From assembly GCF_954871325.1 (NCBI RefSeq), contig NC_088775.1, positions 16,159,561 through 16,223,560 on the forward strand: DNA of 64,000 nt, written 5' to 3'. Each line of letters starts with the position of its first letter. Position 1 is the stretch's first letter. Source of the DNA: Gordionus sp. m RMFG-2023. Its lineage: Eukaryota > Nematomorpha > Gordioida > Chordodea > Parachordodidae. The notes under the pieces were generated by a model that saw only the letters and a program-made list of their open reading frames with translations, did not search any database and was not told the origin of the DNA. Of the stretch, positions 36,017-48,524 are shown one piece after another. Made by a program: the position numbers and the translations under genes.

Positions 36017-36267
36017 TGTTAATAGTGTTATTTATTCAAATTTGTAAAATAATTAATTGAGTATTAATTTAAATGTTTTGTTACATATTGTGTTGTTTAT
36101 TCAAATTTGTAAAATAATTTATTGAGTATTAATTTAAATGTTTTGTTACATATACCAGTATATATACCAGTCAATGTTATACATATTATAATTATTATTA
36201 TTTTATTTTTTAAAGTAGAAATAAAATTTATTTAAAACACAACTTAATTATTTACTTGTTTCTTTTA
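36017..36267 (+). repeat. 5' LTR of compact LTR element
   Basis: 251 bp. It contains an internal tandem duplication of about 65 bp (GTTTATTCAAATTTGTAAAA through GTTTTGTTACATAT, twice), and CCAGTATATATACCAG. Near-identical to 37800-38055. Confidence 0.92.
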
Positions 36268-36282
36268 TGGCGCCCCGTTACG
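36268..36282 (+). promoter_or_regulatory. Primer-binding site
   Basis: TGGCGCCCCGTTACG starts directly after the 5' LTR. The initial TGG pairs with the CCA end of a tRNA. Priming tRNA not identified. Confidence 0.8.
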
Positions 36283-36357
36283 TTTTTGTAAAAAAAAAAG
36301 AAGAAAATATATAAAATTAAAATAAAAAAGTAAAAAATTAAATTAAATTCGAAATTG

Positions 36358-36760
36358 TGATGACTACCTATTGTGACGATTGCTTAATCCATTGAGATGA
36401 CTCTATTTATATGACTACCTATTGTGGTGACTACCTATTGTGGTGACTACCTATTGTGGTGACTACCTATTGTGGTGACTACCTATTGTGGTGACTACCT
36501 ATTGTGACGATTGCTTAATCCATTGAGATGACTCTATTTATATGACTACCTATTGTGACGATTGCTTAATCCATTGAGATGACTCTATTTATATGACTAC
36601 CTATTGTGATGATTGCTTAATCCATTGAGATGACTCTATTTATATGACTACCTATTGTGACGATTGCTTAATCCATTGAGATGACTCTATTTATATGACT
36701 ACCTATTGTGATGACTACCTATTGTGTTGATTGCTTAATCTATGGAGATGACTAGAATCA
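36358..36760. repeat. Composite minisatellite inside the LTR element
   Basis: A 16-bp unit TGACTACCTATTGTGG is repeated five to six times, flanked by ~53-bp composite units that add ACGATTGCTTAATCCATTG and AGATGACTCTATTTATA, repeated about five times. The open frame is not protein-like. Confidence 0.9.
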
Positions 36761-37789
36761 AACATTAGCACTTTCATGCAAAAAGCTTCTTTCTTCATGG
36801 TGTCCTGGCTCTGGATGTTGGACTGGAATATGATAACCAGCACCTAACCTAATGTGACAACCTAGAAAGAACCAATATGGAAGTTGGACGTTAGGTTATG
36901 AATTCTATATTGTGAGACCAATGATGATCACTTATTATTCTAATCCACGTAAGAAGAAAAGTTATTTGAAATTAAAATTGAGATAAAGGCATGTTGTAAA
37001 TTTACTTATTAAAATAACTTAAATGTAAATCAATAATGGACATATTTGAACACATAAAAGCCTTAAAAAATTATTTACTTAATTTCTTAGTGAAATATTG
37101 ATATTATTTTTTTTTGGATTTCTTGTATGATGACCAATTGTTGTAAATTAACTAAACCTAAAGATGAATTTTTAGATTTAATTAAAAATAAACCATTAAA
37201 AATCCTAAACAAGAAGATAAAACTTTAATTTTAAATATATTAAAATGTAATTAAAACATGAATTAAAAGGTTTAAATCACATGATAGATTTACATAACCC
37301 TTATAAGTAATACTTGATATGATAAAAATGTTTTTGAAATAAAGCTTTTGAAGACAAAAGGTTATGTAAAAATTAAACATCATTATTATAGAAAAATATT
37401 GTGTGAAATTTAAATTTTTTTAAGAAAGGGAAATGTGCATAATATTTGCATATTTTAACCTCGGAGATTGAAAATAAATAAAAATAAATTAAATATTAAA
37501 ACGCTAATAATTAAATATTAAAACGCTACTAATAAAATATAAAACGCAAAATTTAAAAAAAAAAACGCGAAATTTTATATAATTTTTTTGATTTATCATT
37601 CTTATGTTATTCTACATTCCAAAAATTTTATTCCAAATTCTTTTATTCCAAAATTTTATTCCATATATTCAAACTTGATCCTTATAATAATGATAACGTA
37701 CAGCAACTTTTCTAACCTACAAAAACGTATGGACTCACGCCATCAGACAGACTTATGCGCCCTCTGAACAGCAACTTGATGCTTTGTCG

Positions 37790-37799
37790 AGGAGGGGAA
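37790..37799 (+). promoter_or_regulatory. Polypurine tract
   Basis: AGGAGGGGAA lies immediately before the TGTTAATAGTG start of the 3' LTR; it would prime plus-strand synthesis. Confidence 0.85.
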
Positions 37800-38055
37800 T
37801 GTTAATAGTGTTGTTTATTCAAATTTGTAAAATAATTAATTGAGTATTAATTTAAATGTTTTGTTACATATTGTGTTGTTTATTCAAATTTGTAAAATAA
37901 TTTATTGAGTATTAATTTAAATGTTTTGTTACATATACCAGTATATATACCAGTCGATGTTATACATATTATAAATATTATTATTTTATTTTTTAAAGTA
38001 GAAATAAAATTTTATTTAAAACAAAACACAACTTAATTATTACTTGTTTCTTTTA
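37800..38055 (+). repeat. 3' LTR of compact LTR element
   Basis: 256 bp, the same as the 5' LTR apart from small indels (AAAACAAAACACAAC versus AAAACACAAC) and single changes such as CAGTCGATG for CAGTCAATG. Confidence 0.92.
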
Positions 38056-38060
38056 GATAG

Positions 38061-41000
38061 TTAAATATATACTTTTTAAAATCAATTGAACATAATATAA
38101 TATAAATGAAATTAACGCCTCAAATAGTAAGATATAAACTTTTAAAATCAATTGAACATAATATAATATAAATGATATTAACGACTCAGACAGTATAATA
38201 TAAACATTTAAATGTTATTTTACACTCATTTAACTAGAAGAACATTATCACTCTCATACAATATGACTCCATCGTTAATAATATTTATCATTATTTTATT
38301 CCATAAATATAATTGAGAAAATGTTATAAATATAAACTAATTTTAGAATAGATTAAATTATTGATTTCAAATTTTATTTTTAATAATAAAATAACTAAAT
38401 ATGGCTTAAAATTAATAAACTAATGATTTAAAAATAAAATTAAGGTCAACAGCTGCTCTGTCTTTAATTTAAACTCACAACATCCTTCCATGTTATTTTT
38501 TTCAACAAATCTTGTAATAACATAATTCCAATTAATATTTTATTTATGTATGTCCATCCTTTAATTATTTATTAGATTATTGTTATATATTTTATTATTC
38601 GCTTTATTTAATAAAATAGTAGCAGGGTTACATTAATCAATAATAAAGAAACTTTAGATCTCATAAAAAACATGCGCAGCCAAATGTTAGTAATATGTAA
38701 AGAAAACATAATGGAATCAACTCATAAAACATAAATCAACATGCCCTATAATTCTCGTTCGTCAAACCCCGGTTATAAATACTATCGCAAAATGTAATAT
38801 AGATATTTTTTCATTCTTTTCTTTAACAATTTTACCTTTTTTCCTCATATCTTATTTGATAAAAATTTGTTATGCAAGATGGGATACGTATGACTAATCA
38901 ACCAACTCGATAATACTATAAATGTCATGGTTGTATATTTAGACTTTCATATGCACACTCTTGCGAAAAATATTGTGAATATAAATCAGCTGATTTATAT
39001 TTTGGTAAGAACATGATAAATTAAGTGTAGTTCATTCTAAATAATTGTAGCTCGAAATTATATAGATTTTGCCACCAAGTCAATTATTTAAGATTTTTGA
39101 AAAACAGGAATATCCATTTAAGGAACTTTACTAAATTCAAGCTACTCGTTAAAAGCACGCATATTATCTTATAGATGAGGTCAAATCATAGTTTTGATCA
39201 CAGGTTTCAATCATGTTTGTTTTGAAACTTTTAGATTAGAGATAAGGTTTGTCTAAAGTCACTACCTAATAAAATAACTTTCCCTGCAAAAAGTCTATTA
39301 GTTGCCTTATAACTTTCAGTAAGCTATCAATACAACACAATGCATATTTTGTCATCATAGACGCCTTATCTATTAATATAATAATTTTATTAGATATTTT
39401 GATTTAAAATTTTATTTTATTTTATATCTTTCGGCAAGATTTTATTTTTAGTTTATATTAACGTTTTATTTTAACATTGCAATTTATATTTTTTGTTATA
39501 TCTTTTTTTGTTGTTTCTTAACTTAAATCAATTTATATTATGTTTTATATTTTCGCTAAAATTGACAATTTTTTATTTTCATTTTTGCGTATATATATAT
39601 ATAAAGAACATTTTTTTTTGTCAAACAAAAAAGATATGCTTATATGAATATATTTTGTAGAACTTCGATTGATAAATAAAAATAAAGAAAATATCTTAGA
39701 TTTAGAATTTACACTAAACCATCATGAACCTTATTGACCTCAAAAGAAAACTAAATATAAATTCAGCACCAAAAATTTATACAAATTCAGCATGGTGACC
39801 ACAACAGAAATTAATAAAATTCAGTTAATTCAGCAAATTTAATATCCATTACCTACGGAGACTTCAGATTTGCTACGGATATAAAGGTAGCCAATGTGTT
39901 ATAAAAAAAAGATTGAAGATATGACAGTTGTTGCAAATGATAATAAATATTACCCTCGTCTTAACTATGATGCAATAAAGTATTATAAAAAAACATCTTG
40001 TCTGACAGGACCATCATAGACCTCAGCGGTAGTCAGTTTGTTATGTGGTCAGATCACATGAGCACAAAAGATTATACAAACTGTCGTTATATCGAATGTT
40101 ATTCAATTTTTGGGTTGAGTTATGTAAATTTGTAAACTTTATTTGGAATATTATATTGTGTTTTTTTTACTATTTATGATTTACATGAAGGTAATGTAAG
40201 AAATTTTTGTTTGAAGTTTTTTTGTAAATTCTAAATTATTAATAAAATTAATATGTAAATTATATGTTTTTTTTACTGTATATATAATATTAAGCTAAAT
40301 ATTGTAGTTTAGACTATTTTTTTTATATATTTTAACTTACACAATTATTTTCTAAGCTAGGAATTTTATTAATAAACATTTGAATTTTACCATTGATTAT
40401 TATTAAGTAAATTAATTAAATAAACTCTTTTATAAATTTAATCCGACTATTATTGACTTATAACATTAGCCATAAATAGAATGATACCCTCCAATCAATC
40501 TTTTACCTGATTTTTTACTATGGTAGCCTAAGTTTTGCTTGATAAGTAGACACGCGTGCAGGATTGGATATACAATGTAGTCCATTTTCAAAACCTTGTG
40601 ATGTTCTAGGTCAAACTGTTTAAACTTAGAATCGGCATATATTTACGGATGAGAGAAGAGCAGTGGTGATATATCTTGCCATGAACAGAGAAACAATATG
40701 GGAGGGAATATCAGAAACCTGTGTATTACGGAGGCAAATGCCTAAGAAGAGTTATAAGCCCTAATATTCTATATAAAATGAGTATGATGAGGATCAGATA
40801 GATTTGATAATAAAGTTTTTAAATAGAGGGCATAATTGTTTTCTAACATTTTAAGCGTGCCTTCAGGGATTTTAAATTTACCATCAAAAGTTTAATAAGC
40901 AAAAATTTTTATAGTTACAATACATTATATAATGAAGACTGGTCCTTGCAAATAAAGGAGCGGGCTGATAGAGCTACCTGAGGACTTCAAAATAATACTA

Positions 41001-41498
41001 TTATAAGGGCTTTCAAATTTTGTAAATTGTAATTCTTGAAAATTATAAATATTACTTAAATTAACCTTAATAATACTCATTTCAGTAATTTATTACAAAA
41101 TATTAATATGAACGAGTTTAAATTAAACCAATTTTTGAATATAGTTCGTTTATTATAAAGTGAGATTGTCATAGGTGTTAGAAGCACTTTTATTTTAATT
41201 ATATTGTTCGTGTTGTTGACATATATTATGAAAAATTAGAACTATATTAGTAAATATAGTTTCCTTAAATAAATTATAATGTAATCATTGTATAATGTGA
41301 ATTTTATAGTTATCCGATGTTAGAAAAGGATGAAAAACATATAAAATACTAAATATGGTATCCTTAAAAAAATATAATGAAACATAATATAAAAATGTAA
41401 TAAATGTGTAAGTAATGTAATGTTTGCGGCTATTATATAATATAGATGAGCAATGTTCATTTTAATATAATTATAAACAATGTATTATCATTTTGATG
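38061..41498. other. AT-rich region downstream of the trypsin gene
   Basis: No gene recognised. A 78-bp pair of similar segments occurs near 38060-38210 (AAATCAATTGAACATAATAT twice). A TA-run lies near 39590. Some less AT-rich patches (40000-40080; 40650-40800, with a short open frame containing WEGISETCVLRRQMPKK) could be decayed coding sequence, but no family is recognisable. Confidence 0.35.
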
Positions 41499-44400
41499 TT
41501 AGGGCTCAAATTGTAACTTTTTTGAATTCGTTTTAATCCAATCTATATATTTGGATAAATCCAGATAAACTCCAGGTTTGTTCGATTCGGCACAACCTTT
41601 CCCCCAAGAAACCAAACCAGAAACTTTCTTACTGGAAGTGGCTCGTTTATAGCACAACAAGGGTCCTCCTGAGTCTCCCTTATATATATATTATAAAAAT
41701 ACTGTTAATCCATTTATCGAAATGATATATTCAAACTAATGTTTACACGTAAAGTTGGGAAAAGGTTATACATAATTGCCCCTTTTATTCTTTCTTCTCA
41801 TCCACTTTCCTCCACTTCCTTCTTCCCCCCCCTCTTTTTATTCTTTTCCTTGATTTCATCTCTTTTTCTTTATATTTAATATTAAAAGAGTTATTTACGT
41901 GACAAGAATCTATACCACCAGACTCTTCACCGGCACAGATCATATTATTTGATATTTTACCATCATAGAATTCTTTCCTATTACATTTTAACGTACTCCA
42001 TGTGGGTATACATATTTCATTTAGGACATTTACATCGCCGTGACCTTTAAAATCAAAATTTATTATTATTTCATAATCTATCTTACATGTTAAATTGACT
42101 CAACTGTAAACAACTTAGTTTAAGCAGAAGCGCCACTAGTGGGAGTGGCACAGTGGCTTGAGCCTTCTATAAAATTTGAAAAGCCCCCTCAAAATTTTGA
42201 AATTTTATTTTTATACCACTAAAAAAAGGTAATTTAGAATGATGTTATCTAAAAATGGTTATTTTGAAAATAATTTAAAAAGATTTTTTGAGCCTGAGTT
42301 TGTAAAGGCTAGTGACACCTCTGAATTTAAAGTTTTGGACATTGCATTTGAAACGTAAATATTATCATCTAACGAGGATAAATAAAAAATAATAAAATGA
42401 ACAAAAATTATGTCAATTTTTATCTGACATTATCTAACTTAAACTTCAGAAAATATGGTGCAACATGGTACTTAAGTATTTTTGGACATACTTTTTCATA
42501 TAGTATTTTATATTCTATAATATTGTAATCATTATTTTTCTATCTAGTTTTCACATAGTATACTATAAAACCATGATATTATAATAATTATTATTCATAC
42601 CATTTGCGTATAATAAAATATTAAAAATACCATGTTGCAACAGTTCCTCAATTAATACCATATTTATTTTTCCATTTGACAAATCAGTTTCACACCTTAG
42701 AAGATATATAAAGATAAATAAGTATCATTTTAAACATAATTCAAATTATTATGAGGATCCCTGATATCAAGAAATCAAAATTAGATAAATAATATAATTT
42801 TTTTATAAAATAATTTCTTTTACAACCTTTCGTTTTACCCCATCCAGCCACGCAACAATAGGTATTTGGGGTTATTTTTTCGTTTGCCTTGGGTAATTCA
42901 GCCTTCATGATATTGGCTGTAAATTTTAAGGTTTCATTTAGTTTAATTATAGCAATATCGTTATCATATTGAAATTTATTTTTCTGATTATCTTCCCTAA
43001 CATAGTTTTCATGAATAATTGCTGCTTTAATGGAAAAAACTTTTTGACCTGGTTCGTTGCCATATATCTTGGATTTACCACAATGAATCGTATATAAGGA
43101 ATGCCGTATGCTTCATCAGTAATATATAAAAACACAAAATATAACTACAGATCTTTTGGCCTAACCCGGGTTTTGTAAAAAGAAAAAAAATGCGGCTCAG
43201 TCTAAATTTACAATTGATTTTAAGTCACGAACCCTATATGCATCTATAAAATATAATAATATTCGATAATGAGCTAATGTTTTTAAAAATTAAATTTACT
43301 TGTATTTATTTTAAATACTTATTTTTTAAAAAATATTTATTATAAAATAATATAGAGTTAAGGATATTGAATTTTGACAAATTTCTTAGGGTTCTTAGGG
43401 ATTTTTTAAAAAAATATTTATTTCTTTGACAAATTCCTTTTCACCTTTGGGTAAAAGGGATAAAATAGTTGTTAAAGTATCTCGATACAAATAGGGGATA
43501 CTCTTATAAAAGTTTTTATATCTAGATATATTTTTACTACCTTTATCTATTTTCAGATATATTTTAAGTTAAATTTGAATAAATATTTCCAAAATGAGTG
43601 TCGGTATTTCAGTTTATTTAAAGATTATTCCAATATAAAGTTGTTATTTGTAAAACATAAAGCTACCGTCAAGTATCCCGTTAGAAAGACTTACTTTCTA
43701 GTGTAACTAAAAAATCTCTTTACAGATAGGGATGCCCTAATAATAAAAATTTTGAGAAAGCTCTGTTATGAAATCTAACAATTATTATTTATAATCATTT
43801 AATATATATTTTGTGTATGGATAAGATATCAATTCAATAAATTTGTTAAGCTCACTTCAAAATTTGTATTTTATAACAATTAGGCTGCATTCATAGTGGA
43901 GACGGATCCGATTTTTACATCCGTTCCGTCAAAAGTCAATCTTATTAAAAATGATATATATGTTCATAGTGCATCCGTTCCGATACCTTCCGTCTTAAAA
44001 ACGGATCCGGCAAATTTTGAAGTCAAAACATTTTGACTTTTTGATCCGGCAAATCTTATAGAGCGTTATAACGTTACTTACAATTTTTTTATAGTCTATG
44101 AACATTTATATCATTTTTAATGAGTTTGAATTTTGACGGAACGGATGTAAAAACGGATCCGTTCCACTATGAATGCAGCCTTAGAGTCTTAGAGCATGAT
44201 GTACACTTTCATAATTAAAATAAAATATATCTAGGATAAATTTATATCTGCACCAAGAAACATTTTAGAGAATGTATCTAAATACAGATACATTTTTAGT
44301 GATATAAATTTGTATCTATATATATTTAGACTATGTAACTGTATCTTAAAATATTTTAAAAGTATCTTTTAACAACTCTGCTAAAGATCATATATTGTTT

Positions 44401-44781
44401 TTTAGAGTCTGAGAAGCTATCTCGTTCAAAAATTATTTTCATTTATGGTAGATAAGAGAAAATTCTATTGTTTTTTTAAAAAAAATTAAAATGTTTATTC
44501 TTTTAAAAACCTAACCATGAAATTCGATTATTGATAAAAAAATGAAATTGGAATCCTATAAAAATGATAAAAAACTGATATAATAAATACCCTGGTTTCA
44601 TACAATGGGCAACAGTTAAAATTTTGTCAGAATCAATGATGATACCGGCACAATCATACTTGTCATTCACTCTTATAGAAACAAGAAAAGGATATTCTTT
44701 GATTTTAGTCCTAATGCCTCCTACAACAGTTGGAAAGGAAATGATATTCTCTTCTATTGGCTTGAACTTTGGATAGAACAT
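41499..44781 (-). CDS. Trypsin-like S1 serine protease, four exons
   Basis: Minus-strand exons 44781-44591, 43110-42827, 42044-41899 and 41678-41499 join in phase to 266 residues plus TAA. Seen: VVGG start of the protease chain; LTVAHC (catalytic His); [15 protein letters not shown] (catalytic Asp); [23 protein letters not shown], then GDSGGPLLC (catalytic Ser); [20 protein letters not shown]. All three catalytic residues are present, and the Asp six residues before the active Ser predicts cleavage after Lys/Arg. Odd: the residue between DSC and GDSGG is His, where Gln is usual, and VVGG is preceded by Thr instead of Lys/Arg, so activation would be atypical. No signal peptide is encoded from the 44781 ATG; the frame stays open upstream to about 44870, so a first exon may be missing. 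Two MITEs lie in its introns. Likely secreted; role unknown. Confidence 0.92.
42125..42323. mobile_element. hAT MITE related to 17031-19049, in trypsin intron 2
   Basis: Ends CAGAAGCGCCACTAGTGG and CTAGTGACACCTCTG, with inner GGCTTGAGCC and AAAGCCCCCTC blocks like the 17031 element. The flanks (GTTTTAAG and AATTTAAA) are only loosely similar, as for an old insertion. Confidence 0.75.
43883..44180. mobile_element. PIF/Harbinger-type MITE in trypsin intron 1
   Basis: Near-palindromic 298-bp element. TIRs begin GGCTGCATTCATAGTGGA and continue for about 85 bp with ACGGATCC and TACATCCGTTCCGTCAAAA. Flanked on both sides by TTA (43880-43882, 44181-44183), the Harbinger target duplication. It would fold into a long hairpin in the pre-mRNA. 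Confidence 0.9.
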
Positions 44782-45770
44782 TTTGGACGTCGTAGTTTTA
44801 AAACTATTATCACGGGCGTTATTTGAGGTTGCACCGTGAAGCCAAGCTTTTAAGTAAAAAACTAAAGATGAATTTTTTTTAAATATTTTTTTTAAAAAAA
44901 ATTTTCAATTATGATTATAAAACTACAGGGAATTTAATTTAAAATTTAATAAATTTTAACAGGGATAAATAAGTAGAGAAAAGAGGGTAGTCTGCGGCCC
45001 AGAACGTAAATGGTATCACAGTATAGAATTCCATATTTGATATGTTACTCATAAATCTTGGTAGGGAGGGGGGAGAGATAGCCATGGGGGACCCGAATTT
45101 AGCCGGAGGAGGGGTGAGTAAGTTTACTGTCAAACCCAAACGGAGACCTTCGAGCCTGAAACCGAGGAATGGATTTGGGTACATTATTATTTTTTTTAAA
45201 TCATTTTTTTGGATATATTGATAATAAAATAATAGTAAAACAAAAAAGGTATAAATATGCGAAACCCCGATACTGAAAACTGATAGGAAAATTTCGACCC
45301 CCTAAACTCTCGAAATGTAAGGGTGGTAATAGTTGGCCTACAATTTCTTGCCTTAATCTTTCTTATATAATTATTTTTTTAAATTATAATAATATAATAT
45401 CATATTTTCTTTTCTAAAAATAAAATAACGAATAGCTTATCATTAAAGAAGAATAGTATTGCTTGGATTTATGCTTTATTGTAAATAATCTCTGTCATTA
45501 AAATTAAGCAAAATTATGTCCTGGTGTGTCTTATTTTTTTTTAAACCTAACTTCTGTTTAGCCCAATATAAACAAATGTTTTAAGTTTGATAAATATTAT
45601 TTGTTTTTAATATTTTTTTCTACTTCAAATTTTACCAAAATACATAAAACTTAAATAGTCTCTTTCTTTTTAGGAAACTATATAGATGGTTAAACAGACG
45701 ACTGTTAGAAATAAGACGAGCCAGAACACGTCTAATAATTAAAAAAAAAAAACCTGAGTTGTTTTATAAC
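44782..45770. other. Trypsin upstream region
   Basis: It should contain the trypsin promoter and any first exon; neither can be fixed by eye. A GC-rich patch at 45060-45180 (GGAGGGGGGAGAGATAGCC, then GAGACCTTCGAGCCTGAAAC) is open on the minus strand but protein-unlike, and is probably a transposon scrap. Confidence 0.35.
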
Positions 45771-45985
45771 GAGTGTTGTTAAACGGCTCGATTTGAGCCA
45801 AACCTTAAAAATGGCTAACTCAATATTTTATCCAGAAAAATATTGACTAATCCTTAAGATTTCGTTAATGGATGTTCAAAACGTGGTGCCATCTATAAGC
45901 AAAATCTTAAGGCATGCTTAATATTTTTCTGGATAATTGAGTTGTTTTCAAAAATAGACTCAAAACGAACCATTTAACAACACTA
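45771..45985. mobile_element. MITE of the giant hAT family (TAGTGTTGTTAA TIR)
   Basis: Starts GAGTGTTGTTAAA and ends TTTAACAACACTA. Perfect 8-bp flanks TTTATAAC (45763-45770 and 45986-45993). The TIR equals that of the 41-13538 element, and an internal block (AAAAATATTGACTAATCC) also occurs in the giant's arm at about 2958. The 215-bp element is itself nearly palindromic. It is a non-autonomous derivative that the giant's transposase could mobilise. Confidence 0.92.
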
Positions 45986-46848
45986 TTTATAACTAAAATA
46001 AAATTGATGTTTATATGTAAATATTTATTCTGACAGTATGTATATTTTAAGGAATAAAAATGATAATTATATTTATAAATTTACTTAAACATAGTGATAT
46101 TTCCGAATTTTGTAATGGGTAAAACATTCCAATTAATTTTGATTTATATTACTAGACAATATAGTCGCAATGATAAAATTTGACACAAAAAAAAATATTT
46201 TACAATAGGTATATTATTTTTCTTATTTAATATAATTAATTATGAATGGAAAAAATTATTTTTTAATATTGCAATTTTTTTTTTAACTTCTTCAAAATTT
46301 TAAAACATATTTTAATGTAATTTTTAAATGAATAATTATACAAAACATTTTCGAGATTTTTAAATAATTTATCCTTCGCAAAGAATTCAATGCAAGTTAT
46401 ATATTTTTTAAAAAATTTCAAAATCAAGGTCCCGGATCAAGGGCATTTTTGTGTTCCTCTGCAGGTCCGGTAAAAAAAATTCCGTTTCTTATTAATGTTC
46501 CTAAAAAAAATAACTAATTTAGTTTTATATCTTAGCAAATTTTATTCATTCATTTATTTATAAATATCATTATTTATAACTTTAAATTAATTATAGCATC
46601 AAAATGTATTATAGCCATGTTGTATTAGGCCGTCCTAAAGAGAACGCATGTGAATTATTCGAGGCCCCTCCTCGTATAAGTGCACTGTTTTTTTTTCACA
46701 AGACAGCCGGAAAAACCTTGTTACCAAGATTATAATATTGCGAGAAAAGGAACTAAATTATAATATAAATTGACTTTAATATTCTATAAAATGTAACAAA
46801 TAAATATACTTATCTTTTATAATTGAATATTTAGAATGATATAAGATA
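45986..46848. other. AT-rich DNA, no gene seen
   Basis: Nothing recognised between the MITE and the GC-rich relic at 46849. Confidence 0.35.
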
Positions 46849-46970
46849 GTGATCTGCATTAGACCTAATTTTCCAAGCCCGCCCAGGCCCAAATTTTTAA
46901 AAATATTAGGCCTATACAACCCGAATTGGCTCGGGCCGGGTACGGGCTGGCTCAGAATTTGCATTTCTTT
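46849..46970. mobile_element. GC-rich hAT-like MITE relic (GGCCCGG family)
   Basis: GTGATCTGCATTAGACC start and GGGCTGGCTCAGAATTTGCA end, with CCCGCCCAGGCCC and GGCTCGGGCCGGG blocks, as in 21102-21416. The open frames on both strands here are artefacts of the repeat. A 55-bp tandem duplication (AAGAATATCCATTAATATTA) follows at about 47075-47160. Confidence 0.6.
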
Positions 46971-47364
46971 AATAAGGATTGTTTCCCTTTTTTGCAAATA
47001 TAAGAAATTTTGCCATTATTCTTTTCCAATCATGTGATAATTATTTGAAAATCAGACGATATTTCTAGTTATTTAAGAATATCCATTAATATTAATTAGT
47101 AGTTTACAAATTATTATTTAAGAATATCCATTAATATTAATTAGTAGTTTACAAATTATATAATTTTTAATAAACGTTTATTTTTTTAAAAGTAATATAA
47201 TTTTAAAATTAGACAGGAGAAAAGAGAATATTTAATATTAAAAAAAATATGAAAGCCTCTTAAACCGGGTAGAATAAATGTATATTAAGAGAAACTCCCT
47301 AATATATTATTTTGGTCTGATTTTTGTTTTGTTTTAAAAATATAAGGATTTGTTTCGGTCATTA

Positions 47365-47689
47365 GGCCACATTTATAGTAAACAAGTTTTATTCAAGTGG
47401 TGCGGAATTTAAATCTATCAAAATCACAGTTAATTTTTCACAGCTGATTTTTCACAGCAATAATATTTTTTGAAATATACGTCGCAAAATATGTTTTTCA
47501 TATTTTATAATAGCTTTTTTATCGTTTCGCTCCATATTTCTAAATTATACCTATTTATTGGTTTGATTTTGTAAATAACTTAACGTTAAACGCCTAGCTT
47601 GAACAAAACGCGTTTACTAAATTAATGTAAATATTTATATCATATTTTGTATACTTCGCCACGAATTCGCGCTAACAGTGAATGCAGGG
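47365..47689. mobile_element. Harbinger-type MITE, diverged
   Basis: Left end GGCCACATTTATAGTAAAC, right end AACAGTGAATGCAGGG, flanked by TTA on both sides (47362-47364, 47690-47692). The termini resemble those of 43883-44180 (GCATTCATAGT) but have decayed. Confidence 0.6.
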
Positions 47690-48524
47690 TTAGTCAGGAT
47701 CATTTTTCAAGCTATTAATTTTAAAGAAACCTTTGTGTTTAATGCAAGTAATCCAACATGAAGGTTTCCATCTATGCCAAGAAAAATAACCCAGTAAAAA
47801 CATTTGAAAATCAAGCCTTATCTACTATTTTGACTCTATTATTGTATTAATTGTTTTATGTCTCCAGACACAGTCTTGAGGGGTGTAAAATGTTGGATCC
47901 TACTTTTATAAGCTAATAATAAACATCTCGCTCATTGATGGAACATGGTATAGCCCTATTGCGACTATTAATTAATTCAGTTAAATAACATTCTTATATT
48001 ATGGCTAGGTAAAGCAATGATGGATATTTTTTGAGCCAAAATGAGCAGGATGATATCATAAGAGCAACAGGGTAAGTATTCTAATTACTGGAAGAGGTAA
48101 AGAAGGATAAACACATATTTATTGTCTAATGCACGATAATAAAATTTCTAGAGTAAATTGTTATACAATGAGATCATGGGAGCCTCTTACTAATTAGAAG
48201 CTAGCTAGGGGATTTATTGACAGAGGAGTGAATCCATGTCCGGCCATTGTAGAAGATAAGAACTATGATATTCAATTGAATACACTAAATTTTAAGTTTA
48301 AAGGTTGTCTATGAAATGTTTAAAATTCTTTACTAGATACAATAAGCACAGATTGTTGAGGAATACAGCATACAATTTAAACTTATTAAAGAAAGTTTGG
48401 GTATAAATTAATATTTTTTTAATAAGGAATAGGAGATAATATCTTATATAGCTCATCTAGATTTATGAATTCAAATGTCTTCTGTTATTAAATTTGAAAG
48501 TATTTGAGATATGAATCAATGATG
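47690..48524. other. AT-rich DNA, possible coding scrap
   Basis: The plus strand near 48210-48300 reads GFIDRGVNPCPAIVEDK-like sequence for a short distance without family resemblance. Otherwise featureless. Confidence 0.3.

Larger units (their letters stand above)
36017..38055 (+). mobile_element. Compact non-coding LTR retrotransposon (TRIM/LARD-like)
   Basis: Direct repeats at both ends begin TGTTAATAGTG and end CTTGTTTCTTTTA. They are flanked by the 5-bp duplication GATAG (36012-36016 and 38056-38060). A TGG-starting primer-binding site follows the 5' LTR and a purine tract precedes the 3' LTR. The 1.5-kb interior has no long open frame, only a minisatellite and AT-rich DNA, so it depends on enzymes from another element. 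The LTRs differ at only a few positions, so insertion is fairly recent. Confidence 0.92.

Noticed and set aside
42947-43135. 62-residue minus-strand frame
   Set aside because: It is the wrong frame of trypsin exon 2 (43110-42827).
44939-45184. 81-residue minus-strand frame upstream of trypsin
   Set aside because: GC-rich patch without family resemblance or a splice link to the trypsin exon; more likely a transposon scrap.
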